Below are positions 36,188 to 48,337 of a stretch of 64,000 nt of DNA, piece by piece. Both the position numbers and the translations under genes were made by a program. The stretch's first letter is position 1. Each line of letters begins with the position of its first letter. The notes under the pieces were generated by a model. It ran no database searches. It was not told the DNA's origin and saw nothing but the letters and a program-made list of their open reading frames with translations. Location of the stretch: the NCBI GenBank assembly GCA_031835245.1, contig JAVKOQ010000050.1, positions 192,066 to 256,065 of the forward strand. Reading direction: 5' to 3'. The DNA comes from Balamuthia mandrillaris (taxonomy: Eukaryota > Discosea > Longamoebia > Balamuthiidae).

Positions 36188-36466
36188 TGGTCTTGGCAGG
36201 AGCCGAGGGAAGGCTTTCTCCGTGCATGTTTTTGCTTTGCATGTTGCACTGAAATAACGTGAGGCTCGGAAGACCGCTCAGCGAGGTTCCTTCCTCCTCC
36301 CTTTCTTTTTTTTTTTCTCTTCCCGCCTGAGGGGTTAGCTCCTCCACTTTCCCGCCAAAACCACCACCACCCGTTTGCCCCCCCGTAACAGCACCCCTAA
36401 ACTTTGCGGCAAATGAGTTCCAAAAGAAATTCTTCTTCTCAGTGAGTCATTGCGGGGGAGAGCGAG
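36188..36466. promoter_or_regulatory. Divergent promoter region, NUP88 / SANT gene
   Basis: 279 bp shared by two divergent starts; includes a T-tract at 36304-36316. No TATA box that I would defend. Confidence 0.5.
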
Positions 36467-38310
36467 ATGCAGATGGAAGAAGAAGAAGAAGAAGAAGTAG
36501 AACAAGGTCCACAGCAAGGACTACCACTTGCAGTGGCAGCCAGCCACAAGCGAAAACGACCCATCCCATTCACGCCACCTACTACCGAACCAGGCACTAC
36601 CAACAGGAATGGTGGCGGTGGCTTTGACGGTGGTAGCACCTCAACAAGCATCGGCTGTTCTCCTGAAGCTACGCCTCCTTTGCAAAAGCGGAGAAAAGAG
36701 CAGGTATCAACAGCAGGCATGGAAGCCCACGCCCGTAACGAGGATGGCGCCACAGCCAAACGAATCCAAGAACCAACAAGTACATCACCCCTCGGAAAAG
36801 TAAGAGAGGACCCAACCGCAGCTGCTGCGACCCCGAAAAGAAGAAGGAAGCATTTAGACGGGCTGGACGGCAAGTACTGGGAACTTAAAGACCAAAAGAG
36901 ACAAAGCTCTGCTTTTGCCTTTTTGGTCGCCTTCTCAGACCCTATGGAGGAAGAGGGACAAAGCCTTGACCCCGATTTCAAGCCCCACAATGACTTGTCT
37001 GGGAGTTCAGATGGAGAAGAGGAAGAAGAGGAGGGAGAAGGAGAGGAGGAGGGGAGGAGGGGAGGAGGAGGAAGAGGAATATGAGGAAGATAGCCAAGAG
37101 CCTTGCGATTGGGAGGAAGATGGCGAAGGTTTGATGGTTGTACACTTGGTGCATTATGCACCAAGTCGGTCATCTAGCTACCATTTTAACACAACACCAA
37201 CCGCAACAAATGAAGAAAGACACAGAAGAAAGAGAGGGGGCGAGATAAATCGTTTCTCAGAACAAGAGATAAAGCGCTGGTCGAAGGCGCGGGTCAGAGC
37301 TTGGCTGGGAAGGCGAACCAACCCTGACCAATACTACTATCGTTTTCCTGGTGGGTCCTTCAACTCTACTTTTCTCTTTGTTCATTGTAACTAACGAGAC
37401 GACAATAACTACGGAACGGATCTTCGACTAAGACTTGGGAGTAAGGCAACGCATGGGTAAATGGAGCAAGGATGAATATGAAGTTTTTCTAAAACGGCAT
37501 CACGAGTTTAAGCTGAAGGGATGGTGGGTGGGCAGCCGTTGGGGCATTTTTAGTGCCACTCCGGGCTTGGAGCATCGAGTTGGCTACCAGTGCAGCAACC
37601 TCTACCGCAGACTAGTCAAGGAGAACATTTTGCATGACCCTAGCTACGGCCTTGACAGCACTGGGAAGTTTGGTCTTATAGGTGGCATACCAGATGGAGC
37701 TTCCGATGTCCCTCCTGTACTTTGCACTGCTCTTTCGTCCCCCTTTTTTTTCTGTTTCGCACGCTCTTATTTTTCGACACTACAGGAAATGCATGTGCTC
37801 AATACTGAGGTATGGAATGCACAATCAGCTGCACTTGAACAAAAAGTGGATAGATGGGTGCGTCTCTACCACCCAGGTGAGGCCCCAATCGGATTCGTTC
37901 GTTTTATGCGGCATCGAAATGCTACAAGGAGAAACGGGAGAGGCAGTAGATGCCCGCCTACGAACTTGCCACCTTTCCTTCACCATTTTTCCTCCACTGC
38001 TGAAAAGTCGCCAGACATTGAAGAGGGTTGGCAAACCCCAAGCCCAACCGGTCCACAAAGAAAGAGCACCACAACGACCACCAAAAGCCCAAACACTAAA
38101 AGGAGCCCAACCCGCCAACTAACTCCAACAAGCACTGCAAGCACCACCCCAAAGAGAAATTCTCCAAGCCGGCCCCCCTTCGCACAAATAAACTTTAGTA
38201 CTGAGGAAGCCCCGTATCAGTTACAACGCGACCTTGTCCATGCGCTCAGCATAAAATATCCTTTTCCATTCCCAGACCCACAGGCGGGGAAGCTTTTCCC
38301 TCCTTGCTAA
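36467..38310 (+). CDS. SANT/Myb-like nuclear protein
   Basis: Probable DNA- or chromatin-binding protein. Model: exons 36467-36799, 36939-37350, 37433-37716 and 37786-38310. The first part is disordered, basic and acidic, with NLS-like KRKRP and QKRRK. The folded part begins at RFSEQEIKRWSKARVRAWLG and continues with a Myb/SANT-type module: GKWSKDEYEVFLKRH, GWWVGSRWGIFSATPG and VGYQCSNLYRRL. Regularly spaced tryptophans and the VGYQCSN turn are typical of SANT-like modules in protists. The first intron is inferred because it lets the acidic tail and the SANT frame join (donor AAAA|GTAAGA, acceptor TTCTCAG, both phase 0). The alternative is an unexplained frame change in the GAG-rich region near 37040-37075. 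The Thr/Ser/Pro-rich C-terminus may hold another intron (CAG|GTGAGG at 37877). Confidence 0.65.
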
Positions 38311-38438
38311 GCATACATAATGACGTATGTTCATCGTACGATTTGCTATACCTTAACTCTTTCCGTTTCGCAAGGATTGTCTACCAAGCTACCCCCTCAA
38401 TCTCCAATGCTTGACAACCCCGGTGTTTAACCGTGCAG

Positions 38439-40283
38439 ACAGCAATCCAACAGTCTTTTTTGGGAAATATCCTGTATCTTCTGCAATGGTTTGAAGGCGG
38501 CTTGCGTGTTTGTGTGCTCTGTTATTTCCAAACTAACCGTACAACTAGGATTTTATCCTTCAAGGCGATTTTCAGCCCTATTTTACTGCTCTACAACAGA
38601 GGTTGGCAATTCTCTACTCAAGCGAACTGAAGGGATCATCAGGGTATGTGCCTCCTCCGATTGGCTGATGTAGAGAAAAATTAACAGTTTACTAGCAGGG
38701 AAGATGAGACAGAAATTCTAAGCTTCCTTTGGTTTTTATTGGGCAGCATACGGTCAAGTTTTACCAAAGAAATTGAACTTGATTCACGCATTTCGTGCTT
38801 TGAGCGACTGGCTGTTTGCTTGAATCACCTCTTTGAGAGCTTAGGTTTGTTGACATTGCAAGCCCTATGAACATTGCAATTGATGCTTTGTTGTATCTTT
38901 TCTCTTGTTCGCTACAGGTACATTACAGCCAGAATGGTACCATGATAATCACAACACTTGGATGCACCAAAGTTTCAAAATTGTCTCCTTTTGTAAAAGC
39001 GCTGTGCTAGAGTGCTACTTCTGGATCTGTCGCTCATGTGCAAAGGAGGAAGTACGTGCTCACCTCAGTAGTGTTGATCACGAGCAAGAAATACGTTTAT
39101 TCCAGGACGCTATGAATATGCTCAAGGGCCATGCGCTCAGTCTAATGGAGGAGCTGCTGAAACTTGTAGGGGACTGTCCCACTTTAATGGCTCTGCCGTC
39201 ATTCTGTTCAGGCACTGACGGCAGCCGACTTGAACCGAACACTGTGGTGCTGGGCTTGTGGCGAAAGGTAATGCACATATTTGATGACTTCCCTCATCAA
39301 GCCGCTGGTTCTGAGAAGCAAGTCAAAGACTTTTGGGCAACCTTCAACGACACTATTTTGGGGCTAACAAGTCTACCATCCTTCCAAGAAAACGCAGAAG
39401 AAAAGCCAGACGAGGTGACTTCTCGCAGTTCGGAAGGCACAAAGCCCCTTGGTACGCAGCCATATATAGAGTGCCTCACCACTGAATTATCGTAACGTTG
39501 TCTTACTCTTTCTTCTTCTTCTTCTTCTTCTCTCTCCACACAGTGCTAAATGAGTTTCGATGGGAGATGCTCTTCAGGCTGATTCCCCTTCATTTGTTTG
39601 ACGAGGAGGGAAAATTCAAGCAACAATCCTCTACCAGCTCAAACCAATCCCAATGGCTCTTCAATTACGATTGGGCAACCACCAAAAACTGGCTGCTAGT
39701 GGAAGCACTAATAGAGCGTTCCCCCTTGGGGTTGCGAGCGGACGGAGACGAGCTAAACTTCCAAGCCACAAAAATGATGACGACGAGCCTAAAATGGGAT
39801 ATCTCCAGGCTAAAGGGAGCAATTCTAATGCGGTGCATTGAGTTAGCCGAGTTTTGGGGAACGAACGAGCATTTAGTTGCTCTTTTGTGGCAGTATTTCC
39901 GTGTGCATTACCAGCCAATGAACCAGGAAGACAGCTTTTCTGAACTGGTAGTGCAACACGTGCTGGAATGTCCTGTCTCCGTGGCGTACAAGTTCTACCC
40001 GATTGGCCAGTACTCTTCTGAGTTTGAGCTTTTCCTGAAGCTTCTCCTTACCGAGTTAAAGAAGACTGGATGTCCCAAGCGCATTCACAGAGTGAGAAAA
40101 CGTTTGTTGGAAGGTTTATCGACTCCCATAACCAACCCTACCACTCTACAGCACGTACTCGCCCTTGAATTGGTCTTTGCGCGTTTTATGAACCACGAAT
40201 ACAAGCTTGCTCAGTTGCCTCACGCCATACAACGTATTATTGGTTTTTTCCTTTACTATTCAGAGTTTTGGAACCCGTTATTC

Positions 40284-40321
<38 letters not shown>

Positions 40322-43300
40322 ATATTCATCAGGTTCCAATACTGAATGCCAACGAATAGTCACAAGAGCATTGTTCATTGCTGCGTTGATGCTACTCCAA
40401 ACCTCTCAAGATATCAAGGTGGGTGTCTTCCTCCGTGAATATTGGCTCCTTGACCTGTTTGACGCTTGTCATTGACTGAATTATTATTACGACGATAGAA
40501 CTGGGCCGAACGATATCTACTGGAGCCCTTCGAAACGGTTTGCAAGGATTACGTGGACCTACAGATGCGCCTCAAAAGCCTAAACAGAGAAAACAAAGGT
40601 ATCCCTTCTCATCTGGAGGATGAGCTCCAGAAAACGGAATCCCTTTTATACAAGTTGCTTCATCACATGGAAATGATGTTTCGCTTGCGCCACTCGAGGG
40701 ATTCACTCTGTTCTGACTACGTGTTGATTTCACCTTCCCTGAAACACTTGGTCCAACACCTCGACCTGCTGTCGGAGTCAATCGCTATTAGATTGTTGGA
40801 TATGATTCATTATTCTATGCAGTTGAAGAACGAGCAATCGAGCCCTGATCTCAGCACCACACAACCACCGATCATCACATCGTCTTCTACTGTTGACAAT
40901 GGCTCGGAGGAAGATGACCCTTTCTCTTTCATGGATGGTATCGCCTTCGAGGACCTCGATCGTATGGTTGAGGAGCATCGCAGCAAGCAACAAAACTATC
41001 CCATTGCCAATCAGATTTACGCGCATTTATTCGATCCCCTGATATCAGCCATAACAAGGAGGCTTCCCGTCCACATACTCGAGCGTTCTGTAACATGTTT
41101 GGCCAGCATGGCGCCACTGCTCGTCCATTTCAAGTTTTGCGTAAAACCTTTTCCCATTAACTTTTTGCTCGTCGACTCTCTGACTCTCTTATTCACTTTC
41201 TCTAGCAATGGTCACACCTTAAGGCATTGTACAGTAATTCTTTTATGGTAAGAAGCAACGCTGATGTGTCGCAACGAAGCATTCCGATATGGTTCTGGCT
41301 GCATATATTGCGGGCCCAACATGCTGAATCACTGTGCATCAAACCATGCATCAAGGAATTTATACTGGTTTGTTGAGCCACCCCTCTTTATGAAAGTCGT
41401 TCTCTGATTACCGCACCATTGGATTTTATGCCTTTAGGAACACAAGTTCTTTTTGCTGAACATATGGCTGCTGTCAACAATTGAGCGGTCGCACTACGAG
41501 CCACCGCTTAACAAGCAGCTTCAAAATACTCCCACCATTCCCTACTTTCAGAACATGCATGGTGTGAAGAAAGTAACCTATATCGTCAAACGTACGTACT
41601 GCAAGTACTGTGCTCTTTGCTTTTGCTGACAGCATCTGGCGGTTTTGTTCTCATGTCACAGACGTAATGGAGTGTCTCTCAGAGGAATGGCAGCAAGCCA
41701 ATAAAGCCTGTGGTGAGACGCCTACATCCGTTGCAGCTGTGAAGCAACAGTTTATGGAAGTCACCTCTCAGGTTCACCTTGTCATTCACCGGTCGGTTGC
41801 AGACCGCTTGGAGCAAAAGGAGGAACCACAATTGCAGCGCTTCATTGCACTGATGTATAGCATTATTGGAAACCTCTTCGTTTATCTGCCCGAACTGCTA
41901 TATACGAAAGGGAATGCCAACCACAACACTCTCGCTGCCTTGTTGAATGGCTATTTCTTTGGGCCTTTTCACTCCGCGGCACCGGTTGGTGGAATGGCTC
42001 TTCCCCTTAGGGAGCGAAATACCATGTTGTTGCGGCAGCAACATGTTGGAAGGAGTTTTGGCAGATACAGGGGGAGTAGTCCACAATCAGTCTTCTCTCA
42101 AGCTCGCTCACAAGAAGACATTTCTCTGCTTAATGCGCAGCGTCAACTTCTCACTAATCTATACCAGAACGCTGTATGGGGATTTGTGCAGGCCATACCG
42201 GTGTGTCTTGCTCATTTTGACCTTCACGGGGATGGATATATGAGTCGCAGCTTAGCTCAGTTCTTTGCATGTTTCTACGAAGGACTCTACCAACAATTTG
42301 CCTTGCACTTTGACTACAAAGAGCTTGACGGGCTTGACATCACAAAAAGGCCATCTGTACCAGCACGTTTGGATGAGCTAGTGAAAGGCATGCTCATTCG
42401 TGGAGACAGGACTCAAAGGTAACGTTGCCTATCTTGAGCTGCTGCTTTTGTGTTCTAATGCTTGTAACACTGCTTCTTATGTATTCTTTCCGTATATTTA
42501 TCTATCTGTATCCCAGAAAAGGATTGGGGTCTCTGCGACGGTTTGTCATGGGAACAGTTGTCCCAATGTTTCTGCGCATACCTTTAGATAAAAACCTTGA
42601 TGGCCATGGGACTCAGGCTGTCTTTGCTGCACTCCAAAGTCCGCTCTTTGTGATATTTACAATTCGGTTTGTGGAAAGATTAGAGTGCCTGTCTCTGAGC
42701 AGTGAATCAACCCCCGCTAAAACCGACGAAGTGCAAAATGATGATGTTGTTTTAGCAACAACATGGCACGGGTGGCACCATCTCTTTCTCGACTTTTTGC
42801 CGATCATGCTTCCTCTGTTGGAGGTATTCACCTTCACATCCTCGTCCTTCGACCGGGCTCCAGTGCACCTCATGAAAAGCGAGGCCTACCATCTTGCAGC
42901 CTTGCTGTTCCGTACATTGGGAGAGGCTGATGCGAAAGAACTACAACAGCAACAAGAAGGTAACCAAACTCATGCAATACGCTGTCATGCATTCCGCAAC
43001 AAGCAATCACAGTTCTACTCACCTCCAATTGGCGTTTGTAGGCTGCATAGGTATGGACGGAAAGACCAATGCCCACTGGCAAATTCTGCAACACTTTGCC
43101 TGTTGCCTGCTGTTGCACATAGTTCGGGACGTGTACCTTTTGTGGAAAGGCGAACAGTTCTTTCAGAACTGCCAGAGCCTTGAGTCCCTCAGAATGAGAT
43201 TGGATGACGAGAAAGAGCAACTTGCAAGGCTGCTGAGCAGTTCCTGCTCACCCGGTTGCTCCTCTTTCGCCCAGCAGTACGCAGACATAAGGAAGGGCAT

Positions 43301-43722
43301 TCAAGGAGACGCCAACCAGCGACAACTTTCGTTATCAAGCCCTCTGTTTGGCCCACATTCCTACTATCAGTACACTCAGCCGGTTTGTTAAGTGCTTAAA
43401 TTTTCTTTCTATCTTTCAACCTCTGCTGCCGCCGTGAAGGTGGTCCACTGCTAATTCCCTTATGACACATGAATAGATCTGGTCAGAGAAGCTGTTGGCA
43501 ACAATGATTGCAGAACTATTGCCACGTTTAAACGTGGATTGGCTTGGCTCTACTGTAGTGGAAACCTACCATCACATAAAGATCATGCTAGAGGAATGTG
43601 CAGGCGAGAGTCAACAAACTGCTGCAGCTGGAGGTGCTCATGGTGGTAGGAGTAGTGGTGGATGTGGCGGGCGGAGGATTCCCTTCCAGTTGGCCCAAGT
43701 CTTGGCCGATGCCGACACGTGA
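38439..43722 (+). CDS. Large helical protein resembling MMS22L
   Basis: MMS22L with TONSL stabilises stalled forks and loads RAD51; I assign this by general resemblance only. Exons: about 38439-38503, 38549-38643, 38747-38844, 38918-39451, 39544-40242, 40333-40418, 40499-41140, 41206-41367, 41438-41591, 41662-42418, 42517-42959, 43042-43382 and 43477-43722. Their phases agree throughout. The 5' end before 38439 is unresolved. The protein is all-helical with W/L-rich blocks, such as FRWEMLFRLIPLHLFDEEG, then LGLRADGDEL with CIELAEFWGTNEHLVALLW, and late LRRFVMGTVVPMFLR. That order (FGW..., then a ..LALLW block, then RRFV...P.FL near the end) is what I associate with the MMS22/MMS22L family. 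Exportin- or HEAT-type proteins are the main alternative. Confidence 0.5.
40288..40319 (+). repeat. (CT)n in intron of the MMS22L-like gene
   Basis: Pure CT repeat on the coding strand inside the intron 40243-40332. Together with another pyrimidine (TTC)n run at 39508-39529 it follows the window-wide pattern of sense-strand pyrimidine microsatellites. Confidence 0.9.
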
Positions 43723-43779
43723 GACTATCTACCCACCAACAAACAAGAACAGATTTCCTCCGGCGGCGCAAAGATCATT

Positions 43780-46055
43780 CTATTTATTTTCGTTCAGCCC
43801 CTTAGCTTTTTGTTGCTGCCGAGCTTTTTGAATCTTTTGGGGCAGAGTGCGAAAATACTCTTCGACTGCAGAGAAAGGCGGTAGTGTAGCTAAAGCGGCC
43901 TCGGGTGCAAATGCGATGAGGCAGGGCTTGCTGGCCACCAGCCGCCCTGCCACCCGCAGAAGATCTTCTTCAGTTAGCGAGTCTATTTTTTGGCAAATAT
44001 TTTCTGCAGAGTGCCTCGTGTTGTACGAAATTATTTGTCTGCCAATGTCATCAAACATCACAGAGCGGGACTCCAGATTGGTGAAGATGCCTTTTGGTCA
44101 CATGAATATGAGTTAGCACAGTTGTTTTTATAGGCAGCCAGCAGAATCACAAAAAAAGTACTGCACGCCACGAGAATGCGAAGACGAAGACGAAGAAGAA
44201 GAAGAAGAAGAAGAAGAAGAAGAAGAAGAAGAAGAAGAAGAAGAAGAAGAAGAAGAAGAAGAAGAAGAAGAAGAAGAAGAAGAAGAAGAAGAAGAACAGG
44301 AGGAACAAGAACAGAAACAACATACTGGATTTGAGCTGATTTTTTGCTCGCGTGACTTCTTCCTCTTGCAAACGGTGGGCCATCTCGGCTAATTGCAAGC
44401 ACATGACTTGAACCATATCTCCGAGGTGGGAATGGTCCGCTTTAGCGTAGATGCCAAACATCCCGGTATCTTCATAAAAGGTATTGAAGGCGCTGGCGGC
44501 ATCAACGTAGTGAAATTGGTTGAGGACATTGCGGTAGAGGCGAGAGTACATGCCTTTGCCAGGGCCACCAGGACTGAAAGAGCTTCCACCACCCATTAAT
44601 GTTTGCAGCACGCAAGCCCCATAGAGGTCCTCGTCTTGCAAGCTCACGCCCTCAAAGGCTAGAACCACGTGGCTGGGATAGGGCTTGTCCAGTTGAGACA
44701 TGGCGTGCAGTTTGTCTTCCACTTCAGGAGTCATGACCTCCAGATGTTCACCTCCCTTGTAGATTGGGTGAGTAGGAGGACTCACCACCGGTGATGATGT
44801 AGAGCTTTTTCTCACATCCGCAAAGTGCTTTTCTGCCATCCCCACAAATTGCGCATGTTCCACACCTACTGCAGCAACAACTACACGGGGACCCACATAA
44901 AACCGCTCTACGAACTGCAAGAGGTGTTCTCGGGTGATGGCCGAGATGTTGCTTGGAGGTACTAATTGACTCAAGCCTAGGCCTTCCTTGCCGTAGGCTA
45001 GCTCGTGCAGAACCTCCGATATCCATGTATCTGGGTCATATTGTATCTCCTCTAATTTCTGGGCCAACACTTGTCTCTGTTCTTCCATGTCCTCTTCCAA
45101 GAATTGCGGCGACTTGATGTTGTTGGCAAGTATCTCCAACACCTCTGGTAGATGGTCTTGGATAGTATCCACCTGGTAGACCATCAGCTCTCTCATGCTT
45201 GATGAGAAAGCTCCTGTGCCAAGTTCTTCTAAGCGTTGCACTATGTGTTGTGTAGTGTTTGTGGCGGTAGCCTGGGATAAGACCCAACATTCGTTATACA
45301 GAAAGCACGAAACAGCCACCTTGCAATCAACCAAGAAACAAACACAACAATACCTAGATACAAACCTTGTAGGCCATTCGCTGAAGGAAGTCTGTAACAC
45401 CATTGGTAGCAGGGGTTTCATATCTGGATCCAGCATTCACAAAGACGCCGACGGTGCTGACCTGGCCGTAACATTCCTCGCTGGCAACGCGAAGGCCGTT
45501 AGGCATGGTAGTCACCCGTGTAACCGGCCGTTTGAGTGCAGAGAGAGGAAGCGGCTCTGGTGTTCCTGGGAACGGCTCACGCATTGAGACAGTGGGTTGC
45601 CGTTGCGAAGTGAGATTCTTCGACTCTTCTTGCAGCCTCTGTTTTTTTTCCGCCCTTCGCTTGGCAACAGCAGGATCCAAGGGTGGCGCTGCAAAGTATG
45701 TCACTGGGAGGTGCGGTGTTGCTGTCACTGGTTGGCTGTGCGGTTGCCGCAGCTCCTCCCTAAAGGTCATGCTGCCGCGGAACCAACGCCGAGACATGCC
45801 TGTGTCACAGGGGTCATTGTCATTGTAAGATGAGTGAAACGCTGTTTTTCTCTCACTCAACCACTGAAGAAACAAAGCAGTACCTGGAAGGAGGCCCCCC
45901 ACCCCTCCACCGTCGCCACGGGGACTCACCAAGGCAGAGCCGTGTTGGCTGAAGTGCCGCAAGGTCGGGTCCCAAGGAAGAAACCGTGCTCCCAGTAACC
46001 GATGAATGGTTGATGGTCGTGAAAGGTTTTGGCGAAGCCCTCTGATCCCCTCCAT
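43780..46055 (-). CDS. Mitochondrial processing peptidase alpha subunit
   Basis: Non-catalytic, substrate-binding subunit of the matrix protease that removes mitochondrial presequences. Exons: 46055-45884, 45799-45366, 45271-44326 and 44090-43780; 620 residues. The N-terminus is Arg-rich with few acids (LRQNLSRPSTIHRLLGARF), a plausible presequence. The M16 fold starts at VTTMPNGLRVASEE. The zinc site HxxEH of the beta subunit is absent (position reads DFLQRMAYK), as expected for alpha. The flexible glycine-rich loop that binds presequences is intact (GGGSSFSPGGPGKG) before MYSRLY. The C-terminal domain includes FDDIGRQIISY. The long loop near residues 60-140 is an insertion compared with typical alpha subunits. 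Intron 3 carries a (GAA)n array. Divergent from the ZC3H11A-like gene. Confidence 0.93.
44192..44296 (-). repeat. (GAA)35 triplet repeat in MPP-alpha intron 3
   Basis: About 35 uninterrupted GAA units on plus (TTC on the coding strand), preceded by GAAGAC units. It lies between the donor at 44325 and the acceptor at 44091. Confidence 0.95.
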
Positions 46056-46228
46056 GTTGTTGTTGCTGCTGCTGCTGCTGCTGTTTTTTGTCGTTCTTTT
46101 TCCTTTTGCGATTTCTTCTTCTGTTCTCTCTCTCTCTCCCTCCCTGCCGCTCCCCTCTTAGTGCCAGGAAAAGAGAGGAGCACGAGGGGTAGAAAGGTGC
46201 CCACCCACTTTTTGGGGCAACACCCTTT

Positions 46229-46259
<31 letters not shown>

Positions 46260-46293
46260 CAACAGGACAAGAAGGAACAAGTACCACCCAACC
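46056..46293. promoter_or_regulatory. Divergent promoter region with (GCT)n and (AGC)n
   Basis: 238 bp between two divergent starts. Carries a GCT run at 46066-46083 and an AGC run at 46229-46252, which are near-complementary and could pair. No exon supported. Confidence 0.5.
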
Positions 46294-47664
46294 ATGCTGG
46301 AGAGCGGCGAGCTGGCAACCTCCTCCTCTTCTGGTGGCGAGGTGCCCCAAACCCTGCAGGCCTATAACCGTCTTGTTGATTGCCACTTTTTTGTGGCGGG
46401 GGAACACGGCTGTTCCAAAGGCCAGGAGTGTGAGTTCAGGCACTCACAGGCGGCCAAAGACAACCCCAAAGTTTGCAAGTTCTGGTTGCAGGAGGATTGC
46501 CTCAACCCCGACTGCAAGTTCCGTCATCCTACCCTCCCTCGCCAGGTTTTTTCCTTCCCTTCCTTCTTCTCTTCCTTGGCTTGCTGCCGTGGTGCGCAGA
46601 GCTAACGAACGCTTCACTGGCAAACCACACAGAAAGATGGCAGCAGGACATTTTGCTACTACCAGTCAACAGGGCAGTGCACACGGCGTGCTGTCTGCGC
46701 ATTTTACCATGGGGATGAGCCTCCGGGCAAGCTGGTGTATGCTGCTTTGTTGCAGCCAGAGTCAGTCGAACTGCCAACCCAGCTGCCCTTACAAAGACAA
46801 TCAGCTCGAGGCGCAGCAGCAACACTGACTCCCTTGCCATCCACACAGAGCTCCTCCTCTTCCACGTCAACAACTCCAGCAGCAGAGAGCACGAACAATA
46901 ATCCCTCCAAGAAACGTAAATTTGTAAAGTCGCTAGAAGAGCTCTTACAAGAAAAAGGTGAAGCTCAAACCACTGCCCCCACTTCACCTTCACCGTCCCC
47001 CAAAGAGGATCGGAAGGGGAAGGCCAAAGCTGACACTGAAATAATGACCCAGAGCACTGCCAAAACCGAGGAGTCGCAATCCAACAAAAAGCCTAGACTC
47101 GCACAGCAACAGCGAGAACAAGCGGCTACTGGACAGAATGCTGCCTCCACTTCTGGTGGTGGCCGTAAAGCCGACGGGAGAGTTGCCCGTCGTGCCAAAT
47201 CGCCTGCTACAAATGGCGGCGGTACGCGCCCTTCCTTTGGTGTAAAGTCTTTGAACGAGATACTGAAGGAGAGGGATCAAACCAGCACGCCTTCCTCCGC
47301 TTCCTCTTCCTCTTCTTCATCTCTCCCTTCAAATAACCGGATAGCAGAAGCCTATTCGAAAGCAGATGAGACACGAAAGGGAGTTCCAAGGCCAGCACCC
47401 TCAGATCCAATATCACCTGATACATCAGAGCTCGCATTACCGTCGTCGACATCGAGTGCAGTGGAACGGAAAGGAATTGGTATTAGGGCAGAGCAGCAGC
47501 ACAAGGAAGAGAAAGATGAAAGTGTAGATATTGATGTGGATGTAGACTTGGAAGTGGACGTGGATGGAGTGGAGGTGGACGTGGATGGAGATATTGACGA
47601 CGCAGAGTTGCAAGAGATCCTTGGCGCTGATGTGACATCTAGCGGCGGTGGTGCTGATATGTAA
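46294..47664 (+). CDS. ZC3H11A-like triple CCCH zinc-finger protein
   Basis: RNA-binding protein; the animal relative ZC3H11A works in nuclear mRNA export. Two exons, 46294-46545 and 46633-47664 (phase 0), 427 residues. Three CCCH fingers are consecutive: CHFF-x7-C-x5-CEFRH (about residues 30-50), CKFW-x5-C-x4-CKFRH (about 61-78), and after the intron CYYQ-x4-C-x5-CAFYH. This spacing and order match the N-terminus of ZC3H11A. Two short helices, KFVKSLEELLQEKGE and FGVKSLNEILKERD, resemble the repeated K-[ST]-[LF]-x-E-[IL]-L-x-E motifs of that family. The rest is disordered and Ser/Lys-rich, with an acidic Asp/Val repeat end (DVDVDLEVDVDGVEVDVDG). The join restores the third finger, which supports the splice. 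Confidence 0.85.
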
Positions 47665-48337
47665 CAGTGGCGATAGGACTCTTGCCAGGTTTTTCCAGAA
47701 AAAAAGTTTAAAATTACAGAGATCATCTTGGATGGTTGGTTATAGTCTGAACTTAAATTTTTATGATATATAATAGCCATGTACTACGTCCTTGAGTAAG
47801 TAGGTGAAGCGGCTGGCCAGTGGGCTAGTTGACCAGTTTAACCATGCGAATAATCACGCGGGTACGTGGAATTCTTGAGTTTGGGGAAAGGGGAGATAAA
47901 AAAATTCATTGCCATGAATTTTTGTCGACGAACATCTCCTCGCGAGAGATGAGAAGTTGGACAAGCAAATACCACATTCCACTAACCCCTGTCTCTTAGG
48001 GTAGGTCTTTTTGAAACGCATAGCCTCTGTGCGTTACAACTCTGCTATGAATGACTCCGCCTTGCGTCGTGCTCTCCTTTCGAACGACAACGACATTCTT
48101 CACGGTGGCCTGCTCCCTTGTTTTTGGGGGGGGTTCAAAGATAGAAAGTTGGGCCTGTCCATGGCAGCCTTGCTGACCAATGTCGCCCTTCAGAAGGGGA
48201 CTCCATCCTTGTACTTTCGACAACCATCCCACCAAAAAGTTTACTTAGTACTACTCTAGTGGTGACAATTGTCTTTCTGTTCACTTGAAAGTGTTCCTAC
48301 TAAACACCATAAACACATTGTTCGATGTGGCAGCCTT
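47665..48337. other. Convergent intergenic region with inverted repeats
   Basis: About 670 bp between two convergent genes. Contains a copy of a C1D coding fragment in inverted orientation (47804-47836), a perfect 10-bp hairpin AAAAATTCAT-TGCC-ATGAATTTTT (47901-47924), and a near-palindrome CATCTCCTCGCGAGAGATG (47934-47952). A reading frame at 48011-48259 has no family support. Confidence 0.5.
47804..47836 (+). repeat. Inverted copy of a C1D coding fragment
   Basis: GTGAAGCGGCTGGCCAGTGG and the following 13 bases repeat the C1D coding strand at about 48719-48684, with one substitution and a 3-nt deletion. It lies on the opposite strand about 0.85 kb away, so a transcript spanning both could fold back. 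Confidence 0.8.

Noticed and set aside
44147-44325. Poly-phenylalanine extension of MPP-alpha
   Set aside because: It reads through the donor at 44325 into the intronic (GAA)n repeat; splicing to 44090 restores conserved sequence.
48011-48259. 82-residue plus-strand reading frame
   Set aside because: No family, no splice or promoter support, lies in a convergent intergenic region.
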